Part shown: positions 50,028 to 57,245 of the stretch, piece by piece
Position numbering within the stretch: the stretch's first letter is position 1
Layout: every line of letters begins with the position of its first letter
IMG/VR virus record: IMGVR_UViG_3300036985_007703
Span: 62,001 to 126,000 of that record
Source: a virus
Direction: 5' to 3' (one strand)
DNA length: 64,000 bases
Position numbers and translations under genes: made by a program
Notes under the pieces: model-generated
Databases searched by the model: none
What the model was told of the DNA's origin: nothing
Seen by the model: only the letters and a program-made list of their open reading frames with translations

Positions 50028-50112
50028 CTGTCGATCCTCCCGTCGCCCGCGCCATCCGGGCGGGCCGTCTTGCTAGTTCCCCGCGCCTCACGCGCGCGCT
50101 GTTGCCCGTCGT

Positions 50113-50556
50113 CTACCGCTTGCGCCGCCGCCCCCCCTCGGGGCTCTCCGCAGCGTCCCCCGCCTCCGCTGGCTGCTCCTGGTCCACCGTATCACCGGAC
50201 GGCGGGGCGATCACCTTTTCCCCCGCCGCCACGGCCCGCTCCAGGGCCGTGGGCTCGACCACGCCCACACTCACGGGGGGAAGATCGGGGTTGCGCGTGA
50301 CGCCGCGCTCCGAGAAGTAACCCGCGAACTTCGTGGGGGTCAGCGCCGTGCCGCCCCCCTCCACCTGCATGGGGTGCACGCCGGGCTTCGCGTCCGCGGG
50401 CCGCCCGCAAGGGCGCAGGACTCCGCGCTTCACCATGGACTCCGTGCTGGGCACGAGCTGGTGGACCTCCACCTTGCCGTACGGCGGCACCGCCACCGTG
50501 TTGCCCATGCCCGTTGCGACCGACTGCACCCGACTGCCCGTATAGAGGTACCACAT
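50113..50556 (-). CDS. Small tail-region protein, unknown function
   Basis: A 147 aa protein. The ATG at 50556 overlaps the upstream stop (TAATG). N-terminal half is a beta domain ('MWYLYTGSRVQSVATG--NTVAVPPYGKVEVHQL' and 'CGRPADAKPGVHPMQVEGGG'); the C-terminal third is acidic and disordered before a basic end ('EGGRRRKR'). It precedes the sheath, a common place for tail terminators or head-tail connectors, but no family match is visible. The 85-base gap 50028-50112 downstream holds only a GC-rich hairpin-prone leader. Confidence 0.65.
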   Translation of the reverse strand: MWYLYTGSRVQSVATGMGNTVAVPPYGKVEVHQLVPSTESMVKRGVLRPCGRPADAKPGVHPMQVEGGGTALTPTKFAGYFSERGVTRNPDLPPVSVGVVEPTALERAVAAGEKVIAPPSGDTVDQEQPAEAGDAAESPEGGRRRKR

Positions 50557-51272
50557 TAGAACTTCGCTCCTTGCCCGCCCACCGCAGGCCGGTAGTTGTA
50601 CATCGCCAAATCCACGACCTGCAGCGCCGGCCAATTCTCCGACTCGCAGAGGTCGATCTCCGCCCGCACCGTCCACGACACCGTGAAGCCCACCGAGCGG
50701 TTCGCGATGTCCGTGAGGTCGGACACGTCCGAGATGTTCAGGTCGCCCGTGTCGTAATGCCGCACGTCCCCCTTGCTGTCGGTGACGGCCAGGGGGAACC
50801 ACGGCGGCTTGCACGCCCGCAGGATCTGCATGAGCATCCGCGTGGAGTCCGTGCGCAGGCGCGCGAAGCCCTGCACGTCATAGGCGAAATTGAAGGGGTG
50901 CGCGTTCCAGCGCTCCGCATACTGGTCATAGCCGCGCTCGCCCGTGGGGAGGACCACGGGGCGCGCCCCCGGCGCCGCGATGCGCTCGGTGCCGTACCAC
51001 GGCGCCCGGTCGTAGGCCACGTCCAGGCTGTTCCGCTTGATCACGTACGCCGGCAGGATGTGGTGCTGGTAGGCGTCGTCCGGCGCGCCCCAGAAGATGG
51101 GCACGCGCCCCCCGAGGTGGGCGAGGTCCGTGGGGAGGTCGCGCACGGTCACCGCATAGGCCTGGCGCTGCGTGCCGTCCACGGCGTAGCTCACCAGCTC
51201 GCCGCCGAAGGCCCGCATCACGCCCTCATCAAAGGCGCGGATGCCCACGGTGCTAAACGCGCTCTCGACCAC
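50556..51272 (-). CDS. Probable tail completion or neck protein
   Basis: A 238 aa protein starting at GTG (51272) after GAGGAG. Text such as 'GGRVPIFWGAPDDAYQHHILPAYVIKRNSLDVAYDR', 'HPFNFAYDVQGFARLRTDSTRMLMQILRACKPPWFPLAVTDSKGD' and 'VGFTVSWTVRAEIDLCE' matches the style of myophage proteins encoded just before the sheath. These are often tail terminators or neck-associated. Precise role is inferred from position only. A palindrome copy is just upstream. Confidence 0.65.
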   Translation of the reverse strand: MVESAFSTVGIRAFDEGVMRAFGGELVSYAVDGTQRQAYAVTVRDLPTDLAHLGGRVPIFWGAPDDAYQHHILPAYVIKRNSLDVAYDRAPWYGTERIAAPGARPVVLPTGERGYDQYAERWNAHPFNFAYDVQGFARLRTDSTRMLMQILRACKPPWFPLAVTDSKGDVRHYDTGDLNISDVSDLTDIANRSVGFTVSWTVRAEIDLCESENWPALQVVDLAMYNYRPAVGGQGAKF

Positions 51273-51291
51273 CTCGGCTCCTCACCGCGGG

Positions 51292-51309
51292 CTGCGCATG
51301 CGCATGCGC
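51292..51309. promoter_or_regulatory. Start-associated palindrome, copy 7
   Basis: CTGCGCATGCGCATGCGC lies between the acidic 60 aa gene and the tail-completion gene, about 20 bases upstream of the GTG start. Confidence 0.75.
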
Positions 51310-51312
51310 GGC

Positions 51313-51495
51313 CTACTCGTCGTCGTCATCGGGGGCATCGTCCCCCTCGTCGTCATCGTCGTCGTCGTCATCCTCGTCCCCCTCCTCGCCGGTCGCCACC
51401 GCGAGCGCCGTCTGCAGCGCGCCGTTCTGGCGCCGCAGCAACTCCGTCTCGATGTCCCCGAGCGTGCGATTCAACTGATCCAGCTTGTTCGGCAT
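51313..51495 (-). CDS. Small acidic protein with Asp-rich tail
   Basis: A 60 aa protein. The ATG at 51495 follows AAGGAGAG. The N-terminal half is a helix ('MPNKLDQLNRTLGDIETELL'), the C-terminal half an almost pure Asp/Glu tail ('EEGDEDDDDDDDDEGDD'). Such tails act as DNA mimics or chaperone-like surfaces in other systems. No family recognised. Confidence 0.66.
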   Translation of the reverse strand: MPNKLDQLNRTLGDIETELLRRQNGALQTALAVATGEEGDEDDDDDDDDEGDDAPDDDDE

Positions 51496-51534
51496 GATGC
51501 TCTCCTTGGCTGTGCAACCCGACAACAGTCCGCA

Positions 51535-52461
51535 TTAGAACTTCCGACGCGGCGCAAACGGCGCGATGCGCCTGGTGAAGGCCTCCGCCGCCCCGCCCAG
51601 ATCACTTATACCGAGGGAATCCGCCTCCGGCAACGAATGGCCCGTCCAACGCCCCGTTTCTACATAGCGCACGTAGGCCTTCAGCAGCTTCGGGATGGCC
51701 TTCCCCAGGGCCTCCAGCGCGGGGCGCCAGTGGGCCTTGCCCTCGCCCCCGCCCAGCCCGAACTCGGCCCGCAGGACGGCCCACGCCACGTCCTGGTGCA
51801 CCTCGGCCCCCACGCCCTCGCCCGGCGGCGCCACCTGCGCGTTGATCACCCCCATCGCGCGCAAGCTCGACTCGATGAGGTCGGCCTCGCGCCGGCGCTC
51901 CGCCACGAAGTACGCCACCTCGTCGGGGCGCGCGGCCCGCGCCACGAGCGTCGCATCCTGGGGGTCCGGCCGGATCGGCAGCCAGTCCGGCGGCCACGGG
52001 CTGTACCGCGCCAGCACCTCGACGAAGGGCCGCGCGCCGGGCCGCGGCACCACGAACAGCAGCGTGGTCCCCACCTGCTGCTCCGTGAGCCCCTCGGGCT
52101 GCCCCTCGAAGTACACCGCGACGCCCTCCCCCGCGTCGACGCCCTCCAGCAGGGCGATCTGGAGCTGCTCCGCATAGGGGATCGTCCCGAGGCTCGGCGC
52201 ACGGGCGCGCACCTCCTCGCGCAGCACGTCGGCCAGCGCCAGCAGGAACAGCTCGCGCCCCTTCGCCATGCGCTTGGGGTAGAGCGTGAAGAACCGCTTG
52301 ATGTCCCGCCCCGTCTGGGGGGCCCACCCGAAGACCGGCACCGGCGAGGCCTGCGCGCGCGGGGCGTTCCCCGCCTTGGTCCCCGCCGGGGGGCGGACGC
52401 GCTTCAGGGGGACGTTGCGCCCCTTGAACCGCTGTCCCGTGCCCGTGAACGCCTTGCCCAC
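51535..52461 (-). CDS. Structural-region protein, unknown function
   Basis: A 308 aa protein starting at GTG (52461). It has a basic N-terminus ('GTGQRFKGRNVPLKRVRPPAG'), then 'LFLLALADVLREEVRARAPSLGTIPYAEQLQIALLEG', 'VAVYFEGQPEGLTEQQVGTTLLFVVPRPGARPFVEVL' and 'IPKLLKAYVRYVETGRWTGHSLPEADSL'. The early part resembles in style the helix-rich start of phage minor tail or head-closure proteins. Not assignable. Gap 51496-51534 has only a ribosome site. Confidence 0.63.
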   Translation of the reverse strand: MGKAFTGTGQRFKGRNVPLKRVRPPAGTKAGNAPRAQASPVPVFGWAPQTGRDIKRFFTLYPKRMAKGRELFLLALADVLREEVRARAPSLGTIPYAEQLQIALLEGVDAGEGVAVYFEGQPEGLTEQQVGTTLLFVVPRPGARPFVEVLARYSPWPPDWLPIRPDPQDATLVARAARPDEVAYFVAERRREADLIESSLRAMGVINAQVAPPGEGVGAEVHQDVAWAVLRAEFGLGGGEGKAHWRPALEALGKAIPKLLKAYVRYVETGRWTGHSLPEADSLGISDLGGAAEAFTRRIAPFAPRRKF

Positions 52462-52462
52462 G

Positions 52463-53155
52463 CTAGGCGCCCTGGGCCTGCCCCTGGGGCTTGCGCTTGG
52501 TGGGCACCTGGGCCTGCGCCTTCAGCGCCCGCCGCGTCTCGTGCCCCTTCTTTGCCGCCGCGCTGCGCTTGGCCGCCACCTGCTGCACCGCCAAGGCCTT
52601 GGCCGCCTTCTTCTGCGTGCGCTGCGCGCTGATCAGCTTCGCCGCCATCGTGACGCGGCCCTCGCGCTGCTTCTCGGCCGGCTTCAACCGCTCCATCCCC
52701 ATACGCCGCGAGGCGCCCTTGAGGTGCTGGCGGATGCCCTCCATCATGCTCTGGCGCTTGGTGCGCTTGGGCCGGAAGCCGTAGTGGCGCTTCACCTGGT
52801 TCTTCCAGAAGCGCATGGCCTGCTCGTAGTTCGGCTTGCCCTTGGCCACGATCCGCCCCTCGGTCGCCATGCGCGCCACCGCGCTCCACCAGAAGGCCGC
52901 GGAGTCTGGGAACGGGATCTGCGCGGGGTCGATCAGGTACCACGGCGGCTGCAGGTAGCGCCCGTACTTGGCCTTGGCCTGCTCCATCGTCAGCTTCTCG
53001 GGCCGCGGGTTGCGCGTCGGCATGCGGGGCTGGATCGCGCGCTCCTCCAGCAGGGCCGCAAGGCGCCCCGCCAGCCCCTCGTTGCGTACGCGCATACGCA
53101 GGGGAGAGCCCGTGATCGCCCGCAGGGCCCCCGCGAGTTGCCCCGCCGTCCTCAC
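52463..53155 (-). CDS. Basic protein with possible targeting leader
   Basis: A 230 aa protein. The first start is a GTG at 53155 overlapping the upstream stop (GTGA). A palindrome copy lies inside the coding region, and a second start within it gives MRVRNEGLAGRLAALLEE, with L-L-E/L-E-E like the leaders at 39-45 kb. The body has 'YGRYLQPPWYLIDPAQIPFPDSAAFWWSAVARM' and 'AMRFWKNQVKRHYGFRPKRTKRQS'; the last 80 residues are Lys/Ala/Arg-rich like the histone-type protein. A stray member of the internal-protein set, 7 kb from the others. Confidence 0.65.
   Translation of the reverse strand: MRTAGQLAGALRAITGSPLRMRVRNEGLAGRLAALLEERAIQPRMPTRNPRPEKLTMEQAKAKYGRYLQPPWYLIDPAQIPFPDSAAFWWSAVARMATEGRIVAKGKPNYEQAMRFWKNQVKRHYGFRPKRTKRQSMMEGIRQHLKGASRRMGMERLKPAEKQREGRVTMAAKLISAQRTQKKAAKALAVQQVAAKRSAAAKKGHETRRALKAQAQVPTKRKPQGQAQGA
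53083..53100. promoter_or_regulatory. Start-associated palindrome, copy 8 (variant, inside coding sequence)
   Basis: TGCGTACGCGCATACGCA is within the first 75 bases of the basic-protein gene. Relative to the perfect copy it carries changes in both halves that together keep nearly all pairs on the transcribed strand. Confidence 0.65.
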
Positions 53156-53526
53156 AACTGCACCGCCGGCATCGGCACGTGCGCGAGGGCCGGGCGGCCG
53201 TCCGCCATCCCCTTGGGCACGTACTGGTGCACGAGGGGCTCGTGCCCCGCGCAGACCCCGATGAGGCCGGGCTGGCCCGCCACGCGGATCCCCGCATGCG
53301 AGGCCGCCCCGCACAGGAAGCAGTAGCCCGCGAGGTGCCCGAGGAGCGGCCCCTTATACCAGGGGTAGGTGCCCCCGCCCCAGGGCCCGCAGCAGGCCTC
53401 CCCGCGCGCCGTGGCCTCGCAGTAGGGGAGGCCGCGCTCGCGCCCCCACCAGTAGCGGTCGCACATCGCGCACGCCCAGACGACGCCCTCCCGGAGCGCC
53501 GCCCCCACGTCCCGCGCCGCGCTCAC
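53152..53526 (-). CDS. Cys-rich zinc-ribbon-like protein
   Basis: A 124 aa protein, GTG start at 53526 in a GTGA overlap. Cysteine pairs 'WACAMCDRYWWG', 'PYCEATARGEACCGPWGG' and 'GYCFLCGAASHAGI...CAGHEPLVHQYV' suggest one or two zinc-binding sites. The fold looks like a treble-clef or ribbon domain. Function unknown; similar small Zn proteins occur as virion or regulatory factors in phages. Confidence 0.65.
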   Translation of the reverse strand: MSAARDVGAALREGVVWACAMCDRYWWGRERGLPYCEATARGEACCGPWGGGTYPWYKGPLLGHLAGYCFLCGAASHAGIRVAGQPGLIGVCAGHEPLVHQYVPKGMADGRPALAHVPMPAVQL

Positions 53527-53825
53527 GCGAACCTCGCGCTCACGCGGAACCGCGTGGTGTCCCCGTGCCCCCGCCAGCCCGCCATCTCCACGTAGGCCTG
53601 CACGCGGTAGTCCCCGGCCTGATCCCAGTCCCCCGCCTGCACGAAGTAGGCGATGCTCGTGGTGCCCTCCAGGGCCCCCACCCACGTCACCAGCGTGCCG
53701 TCCGGCTTCTGCACGTGCAGCTCGCGCGTGGTCGCCGCCGTGATGTCCACGCAGGCGTCCACGACGATCTTCGTGCCGATGTCGCCGACGTAATACTTCG
53801 AGATGCCATCGCAACAGTCAGCCAT
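53523..53825 (-). CDS. Small Ig/BppU-like beta-sandwich protein
   Basis: A 100 aa protein. 'YYVGDIGTKIVVDACVDITAATTRELHVQKPDGTLVTWVGALEGTT', 'FVQAGDWDQAGDYRVQAYVEMAGWRGHGDTTRFRV' is a familiar pattern of small phage proteins related to the N-terminal domain of baseplate upper proteins (BppU). It probably mediates attachment of a head or baseplate appendage. The 157 aa protein at 54169-54642 shows a similar but longer version. Confidence 0.75.
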   Translation of the reverse strand: MADCCDGISKYYVGDIGTKIVVDACVDITAATTRELHVQKPDGTLVTWVGALEGTTSIAYFVQAGDWDQAGDYRVQAYVEMAGWRGHGDTTRFRVSARFA

Positions 53826-54006
53826 CGGCCGGATCCTCCTCTAGCCCGAGCTTCGAGCACATCGCCAGCGTGCGCGCCACGCACCCCACCAGCGCCAGCC
53901 CCGGCGCCGCGGGCCCCCGCAGCGCCACCAGCGTAGCGCAGGGCGAGCACGCGGCCAAGGTTTGCGCCACGCACGAGGTCAGGCACAGGCGGTCCTCGTC
54001 AGCCAT
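53818..54006 (-). CDS. Small Cys-rich protein
   Basis: A 62 aa protein with six cysteines in two similar halves ('CLTSCVAQTLAACSPCATL' and 'CVARTLAMCSKLG'), suggesting an internal duplication. It overlaps the BppU-like gene by 8 bases. No signal peptide. Not recognised; metal-binding or disulfide-bonded structure is possible. Confidence 0.6.
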   Translation of the reverse strand: MADEDRLCLTSCVAQTLAACSPCATLVALRGPAAPGLALVGCVARTLAMCSKLGLEEDPADG

Positions 54007-54007
54007 C

Positions 54008-54172
54008 CTAGCAGTCCTCCGTCCGCTTGGGCGCGCTGATCAGGCCCAAGCGCAGCGCGATCCGCGAGCACAGGCGCACGATCTCCCGCAGGTGCCCCAC
54101 CCAGGCCCCCGCGTAGCCCTGCGTCGCCATCAAGCTCTTGGGCCCGAGCCCGCGCGTCACGATGCGGTTCAC
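54008..54172 (-). CDS. Small basic protein, unknown function
   Basis: A 54 aa protein starting at GTG (54172), overlapping the upstream stop as GTGA. 'MNRIVTRGLGPKSLMATQGY', then 'HLREIVRLCSRIALRLGLI' form an amphipathic helix. The start has no separate ribosome site, so translation is probably coupled. Similar 'RGLGP--LLTQGY' small proteins are seen next to BppU-like genes in phages, role unknown. Confidence 0.6.
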   Translation of the reverse strand: MNRIVTRGLGPKSLMATQGYAGAWVGHLREIVRLCSRIALRLGLISAPKRTEDC

Positions 54173-54642
54173 GCGGGCACCCGCTCGAAGACGTTCTCCA
54201 TCGTGGGGAGCCCCGCCTGGTCCTTCAAATCGAACGTCAAGATCGGCGTGGTGTCGTCCGCCCCGTAGAAGATCATCTGGTCGCCGATGATGCGCCAGCG
54301 CCCCGTCTCCACCTGCCGCACGAGCGCGAGGTCCGCCTGGAGCGCGAGGTCGTGCACCGTCACGTCCTCGACCACCACGCACAGCACGCCATTGGCGTCG
54401 ACGAGCTGGTACTCCGCCACGTACTGCTCCACGGGGAGCGCCGGGGGGAGCCACACGAGGCGCCACGTGCTCGATGCCCCCACCTGCGCGAGGTCCGTCA
54501 GGGGGAGGTCCTCGACCTCGCCGCCCCCCGCCACGTGGTATACGCGCACCGCGGCCCCCGCCACGTCGAGCTTGGGCGTCCCGTCCAGGTCCACCGCGAG
54601 CACCTGGAGCACCACCTGCGCCGGGTTCGGCCGTAGCAGCAT
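54169..54642 (-). CDS. Beta-sandwich structural protein, BppU-like
   Basis: A 157 aa protein: 'VLQVLAVDLDGTPKLDVAGAAVRVYHVAGGGEVEDLPLTDL', 'STWRLVWLPPALPVEQYVAEYQLVDANGVLCVVVEDVTVHD', then 'GRWRIIGDQMIFYGADDTTPILTFDLKD'. The ending is typical of phage proteins related to the BppU N-terminal domain. It probably forms part of a surface or neck appendage with the 100 aa protein. Confidence 0.7.
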   Translation of the reverse strand: MLLRPNPAQVVLQVLAVDLDGTPKLDVAGAAVRVYHVAGGGEVEDLPLTDLAQVGASSTWRLVWLPPALPVEQYVAEYQLVDANGVLCVVVEDVTVHDLALQADLALVRQVETGRWRIIGDQMIFYGADDTTPILTFDLKDQAGLPTMENVFERVPA

Positions 54643-54651
54643 CCCGCCTCC

Positions 54652-55134
54652 TCAGCGCGTCAGCGCCAGCCCCGTGACGATCGCCCCGAGCACCACGGCG
54701 GCCCCCGCCGCGACGCCCGCAAGGATGCCCATGCGCTTGGCCCGCGCGCGCTCCGCCTCCGTCTTCCCCAGCGCCTCGCGCGCCCGCTCCTCCGCCAGCG
54801 CCTCGCGCGCGAGGGCCGCGTCCGTGGCGCCCTTCTGCACCTCTGCCTGCGCCTCGTTCAGCGCGGTCCGCGCCACCTGCGTGGCGTACAACGTCTCCGC
54901 ACGGGCCGCCCAGTCGAGCAAGGCGCGGTAGTCGAGCACGATGTGCCCGAGGTCCCGCCACTCATCGAGCGTGAAGCACTTCTGGTCCGCGCTACCGATG
55001 TGGCAGATCGCCCCCGGCGGGAGCGCGCGCTCCACCATCGGCCGCGGGGGCAGCTCCTCCGCCCACGCCGGCATGCTCACGGCCATACAGCACAGCATCC
55101 ACAGCCCCAAGGCTCGTCGCGCCATCAATCGCAT
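54652..55134 (-). CDS. Exported coiled-coil protein with C-terminal membrane segment (spanin-like?)
   Basis: A 160 aa protein with a clear ribosome site (AGGGAGG). Residues 1-~25 are a signal peptide ('RALGLWMLCCMAVSMPAWA' before Glu-Glu). The mid-part is a long Ala/Glu helix ('QVARTALNEAQAEVQKGATDAALAREALAEERAREALGKTEAERARA'), the end a membrane segment ('GILAGVAAGAAVVLGAIVTGLAL'). A periplasm-spanning coiled coil anchored in the membrane suits a spanin, but the lipobox is not canonical. The 5' 143 bases lie inside the preceding gene in another frame, as in Rz/Rz1 pairs. Confidence 0.65.
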   Translation of the reverse strand: MRLMARRALGLWMLCCMAVSMPAWAEELPPRPMVERALPPGAICHIGSADQKCFTLDEWRDLGHIVLDYRALLDWAARAETLYATQVARTALNEAQAEVQKGATDAALAREALAEERAREALGKTEAERARAKRMGILAGVAAGAAVVLGAIVTGLALTR

Positions 55135-55396
55135 CGTGTCCTCCCTGCGTGTCCGCCGCCACCGCCGCGCCCCCCGCCCGCGTCGCCGCGTCCGCGGCGT
55201 CCAGCGCCCCCTCCGCGACCTTGATCGGCCCCAGGGCCGGCGTGGGGTCGGGTAGGGGCCCCGGCGCGGGCTGAGGTGCCACGGGCACCTTGGTGCGCCG
55301 CACGCGCACCGCGATCAGGATGCCCATCACCAGCCCCATGACTGCCGAGGTGAGCACCTGCCAGTGGTCCTTCGCCCAATCCCATACCGCGCTCAT
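54992..55396 (-). CDS. Small membrane protein overlapping the exported coiled-coil gene
   Basis: A 134 aa frame from the ATG at 55396. Residues 10-33 form one membrane segment ('VLTSAVMGLVMGILIAVRV'), followed by a Pro-rich stretch ('VPVAPQPAPGPLPDPTPALGP') and an Ala-rich tail. Its last third overlaps the exported coiled-coil gene. The ribosome site is weak (AAAGAGA). The tail may be translated as read, but base composition alone cannot prove that part. A lysis accessory role is inferred only from its neighbours. Confidence 0.55.
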   Translation of the reverse strand: MSAVWDWAKDHWQVLTSAVMGLVMGILIAVRVRRTKVPVAPQPAPGPLPDPTPALGPIKVAEGALDAADAATRAGGAAVAADTQGGHDAIDGATSLGAVDAVLYGREHAGVGGGAAPAADGGARAPAGGDLPHR

Positions 55397-55749
55397 GCGT
55401 GTCTCTTTCTGGGGGGGATCGGCCCGGTCTGCCCCACGTTCCCCCGCCTGCGTAGCAGCCACCAGATCGCGAGCCCCCCGAGGGTGTTGGCGATCATGTC
55501 GCGCCAGCTCGCCCCGTACCGGAAGCACCCGTCCCAGAGGACCTCCCAGAGCCCCATCATCGCGGCCCACGCCACGAGAGGCCCCCACCACTTGCCAAGC
55601 CAGCGGCTCAGCAGCCAACCGAGGAAGAACACGATGAGGAAGTGCATCAGCTTGTCGGGCAGCGCCACGTTCCACGCCTCTGGGAGCCCCAGCTCGTCGA
55701 GCCGCAGCATCTCCCACCAATAGTCCTCCCCCTCCCAGCGAAATTGCAT
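55393..55749 (-). CDS. VanZ-like membrane protein
   Basis: A 118 aa protein. The ATG at 55749 is well spaced from AAGGAGG; a GTG at 55755 is less likely. 'LPDKLMHFLIVFFLGWLLSRWLG', 'PLVAWAAMMGLWEVLWDG' and 'RYGASWRDMIANTLGGLAIWWLL' match the VanZ/YfiM-like family (D-K-x-x-H-F, E, D-x-x-x-N-x-x-G). Three membrane segments. In phages such proteins are found near lysis genes, role uncertain; effects on wall or envelope are possible. Confidence 0.72.
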   Translation of the reverse strand: MQFRWEGEDYWWEMLRLDELGLPEAWNVALPDKLMHFLIVFFLGWLLSRWLGKWWGPLVAWAAMMGLWEVLWDGCFRYGASWRDMIANTLGGLAIWWLLRRRGNVGQTGPIPPRKRHA

Positions 55750-55751
55750 CG

Positions 55752-56258
55752 TCACGCCTCCTTGCCCATCGCCTCAAAGTCCGCCCCGTGCGCGCGACAG
55801 AAATCCCGGATGTCCTCGGGAGTCGTCAGCTCGGGCGGCAACTCCCCCTCCACCGCCACCCCGGCCGCCCGCAGGAAGATCGCGATCAGCTCGGAGCACT
55901 TCACCGACGAGGTCTGCCACCGGATCCGCGTCACCTTCACGCGGAACCACTCCTTGAGCATGAGCGCCCACGCGATCACGAGGAGGCCCTCGTAGTCGTA
56001 GCGCGCCCCCATCTCGTCGGAGATCGCCGCGAGCCCCGCCCGCGCCCCAAACTTGCACCGATACTCCGCCACGACGTGGTGCCGCGCCCGGATCGACGGC
56101 ACCATGCGCACGCCCCCGATGCGCGCCTCCGCCACCATGCGGCGCCCCCACACCGGGAACTCGATCATGCAGTGCGAGACCGGGCTACGGGTGATCCACC
56201 GGATCACCGCACCCAGCGGCGTCTTGGAGGCAGTCAGCACGATGCGCACGTCGTCCAT
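55752..56258 (-). CDS. YiiX/NlpC-P60-type papain-like peptidase
   Basis: A 168 aa protein with a circularly permuted papain-like layout: early His ('ITRSPVSHCMIEF', H29), then 'ARYDYEGLLVIAWALML' and late Cys ('SSVKCSELIAIFLRAAGV', C121). That is the order of YiiX/YebB-type enzymes (His before Cys). Substrates of the family include peptidoglycan peptides and lipid or protein amide bonds. No signal peptide. It is followed with a 2-base gap by the VanZ-like gene and may act in lysis or entry. Confidence 0.72.
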   Translation of the reverse strand: MDDVRIVLTASKTPLGAVIRWITRSPVSHCMIEFPVWGRRMVAEARIGGVRMVPSIRARHHVVAEYRCKFGARAGLAAISDEMGARYDYEGLLVIAWALMLKEWFRVKVTRIRWQTSSVKCSELIAIFLRAAGVAVEGELPPELTTPEDIRDFCRAHGADFEAMGKEA

Positions 56259-56266
56259 GCCACTCC

Positions 56267-57214
56267 CTAGTTAAGCGCGTTGGCCCGCGCCCGGTAGAGC
56301 GTCGCCGCCACCTGGATCAGCTTCGCGCTTGTGTTGTGCAACGTCACCTTGAACCGCCAGTGCGCGAGCACGCGGATCGGCTTCACGGCGGGCACGATCA
56401 GGGGGTAGTGGTCCGTTCCGAGCAGCGGCAACTTGGTGACGAACTCGTTGAGGGCCACATCCGCATCGAAGAGGTGATACCCCCCCGTGCCCGCCGCGTT
56501 GAGCGTCACGGCCTCGGTCACGGGATCCCAGTCAAAGTAGCCGTGCCCCCCCGGCGCGGGCACCGGCCGCACCTTAGTGAACGCCACGTTCGCGTTCTCC
56601 TTGGCGGTCAAATCGAGGTCCCAGTTGCCCGTCCCTGGGGTCGCCGGGACGAACACATGCGCCCCGCCCCCCACCGCCACCTTGTTGTAATTGCCCGCCC
56701 CCAGATGCTCCGTCCCCGCCGTTGCAGGGCAGTACACCGTGAGCGAAACATGATCGCCGAGCGCGAACCCCGTGTGGCCGAGGTGCCCGCCCGCGAGGTA
56801 CGACCACTGCACGAACTGGAACTCCTGCACGTCGGCCCCCTGGGCGTCCGCCTCGAACGCCAACAGCTCCGTGCCGATGGTCCCTGCCGCCACGTCATCG
56901 CTGGCCCCGCAGAAGTTCGTCAGCACGCCGAGCGGGAAGAGGTTGGGCGCCGTGTACTTGCGCCCGTCCACGTCCTGGGGCTCCACGAGCGCCGCCAACG
57001 GCACCCCGCTGTGCGCCGCCACCAACGCGGCCAGCACGCCGACTTCCCCCTCGCTGAGCGTCGCCTTGAACCACAGATCGCAGGCATCTCCCGCGGTGTC
57101 GATCCGCGCTAACGCCACCGTGATCGCGCTGGTCCCCACCTCTTGGGCAAGCCGATCGGGCGCCACGCAGTGATTAAGGAAATCGCCTGAAATAGAAAAC
57201 TCGTACTTCTGCAT
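56267..57214 (-). CDS. Structural protein, unknown (possible decoration)
   Basis: A 315 aa protein, MQKYEFSISGDFLNHCVAPD. Beta-rich with 'ITVALARIDTAGDACDLWFKATLSEGEVGVLAALVAAHSGVPL', 'VQEFQFVQWSYLAGGHLGHTGFALGDHVSLTVYCP' and 'AVKPIRVLAHWRFKVTLHNTSAKLIQVAATLYRARA'. The wording 'LSEGEVGVLAALVAAHSG-PL' occurs in head- or tail-surface proteins of other phages. No domain can be named with confidence. Lies in the block of surface proteins after the neck genes. Confidence 0.65.
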   Translation of the reverse strand: MQKYEFSISGDFLNHCVAPDRLAQEVGTSAITVALARIDTAGDACDLWFKATLSEGEVGVLAALVAAHSGVPLAALVEPQDVDGRKYTAPNLFPLGVLTNFCGASDDVAAGTIGTELLAFEADAQGADVQEFQFVQWSYLAGGHLGHTGFALGDHVSLTVYCPATAGTEHLGAGNYNKVAVGGGAHVFVPATPGTGNWDLDLTAKENANVAFTKVRPVPAPGGHGYFDWDPVTEAVTLNAAGTGGYHLFDADVALNEFVTKLPLLGTDHYPLIVPAVKPIRVLAHWRFKVTLHNTSAKLIQVAATLYRARANALN

Positions 57215-57245
57215 GAATACGCTCCCTCTGCCCCACCGGAACCGA

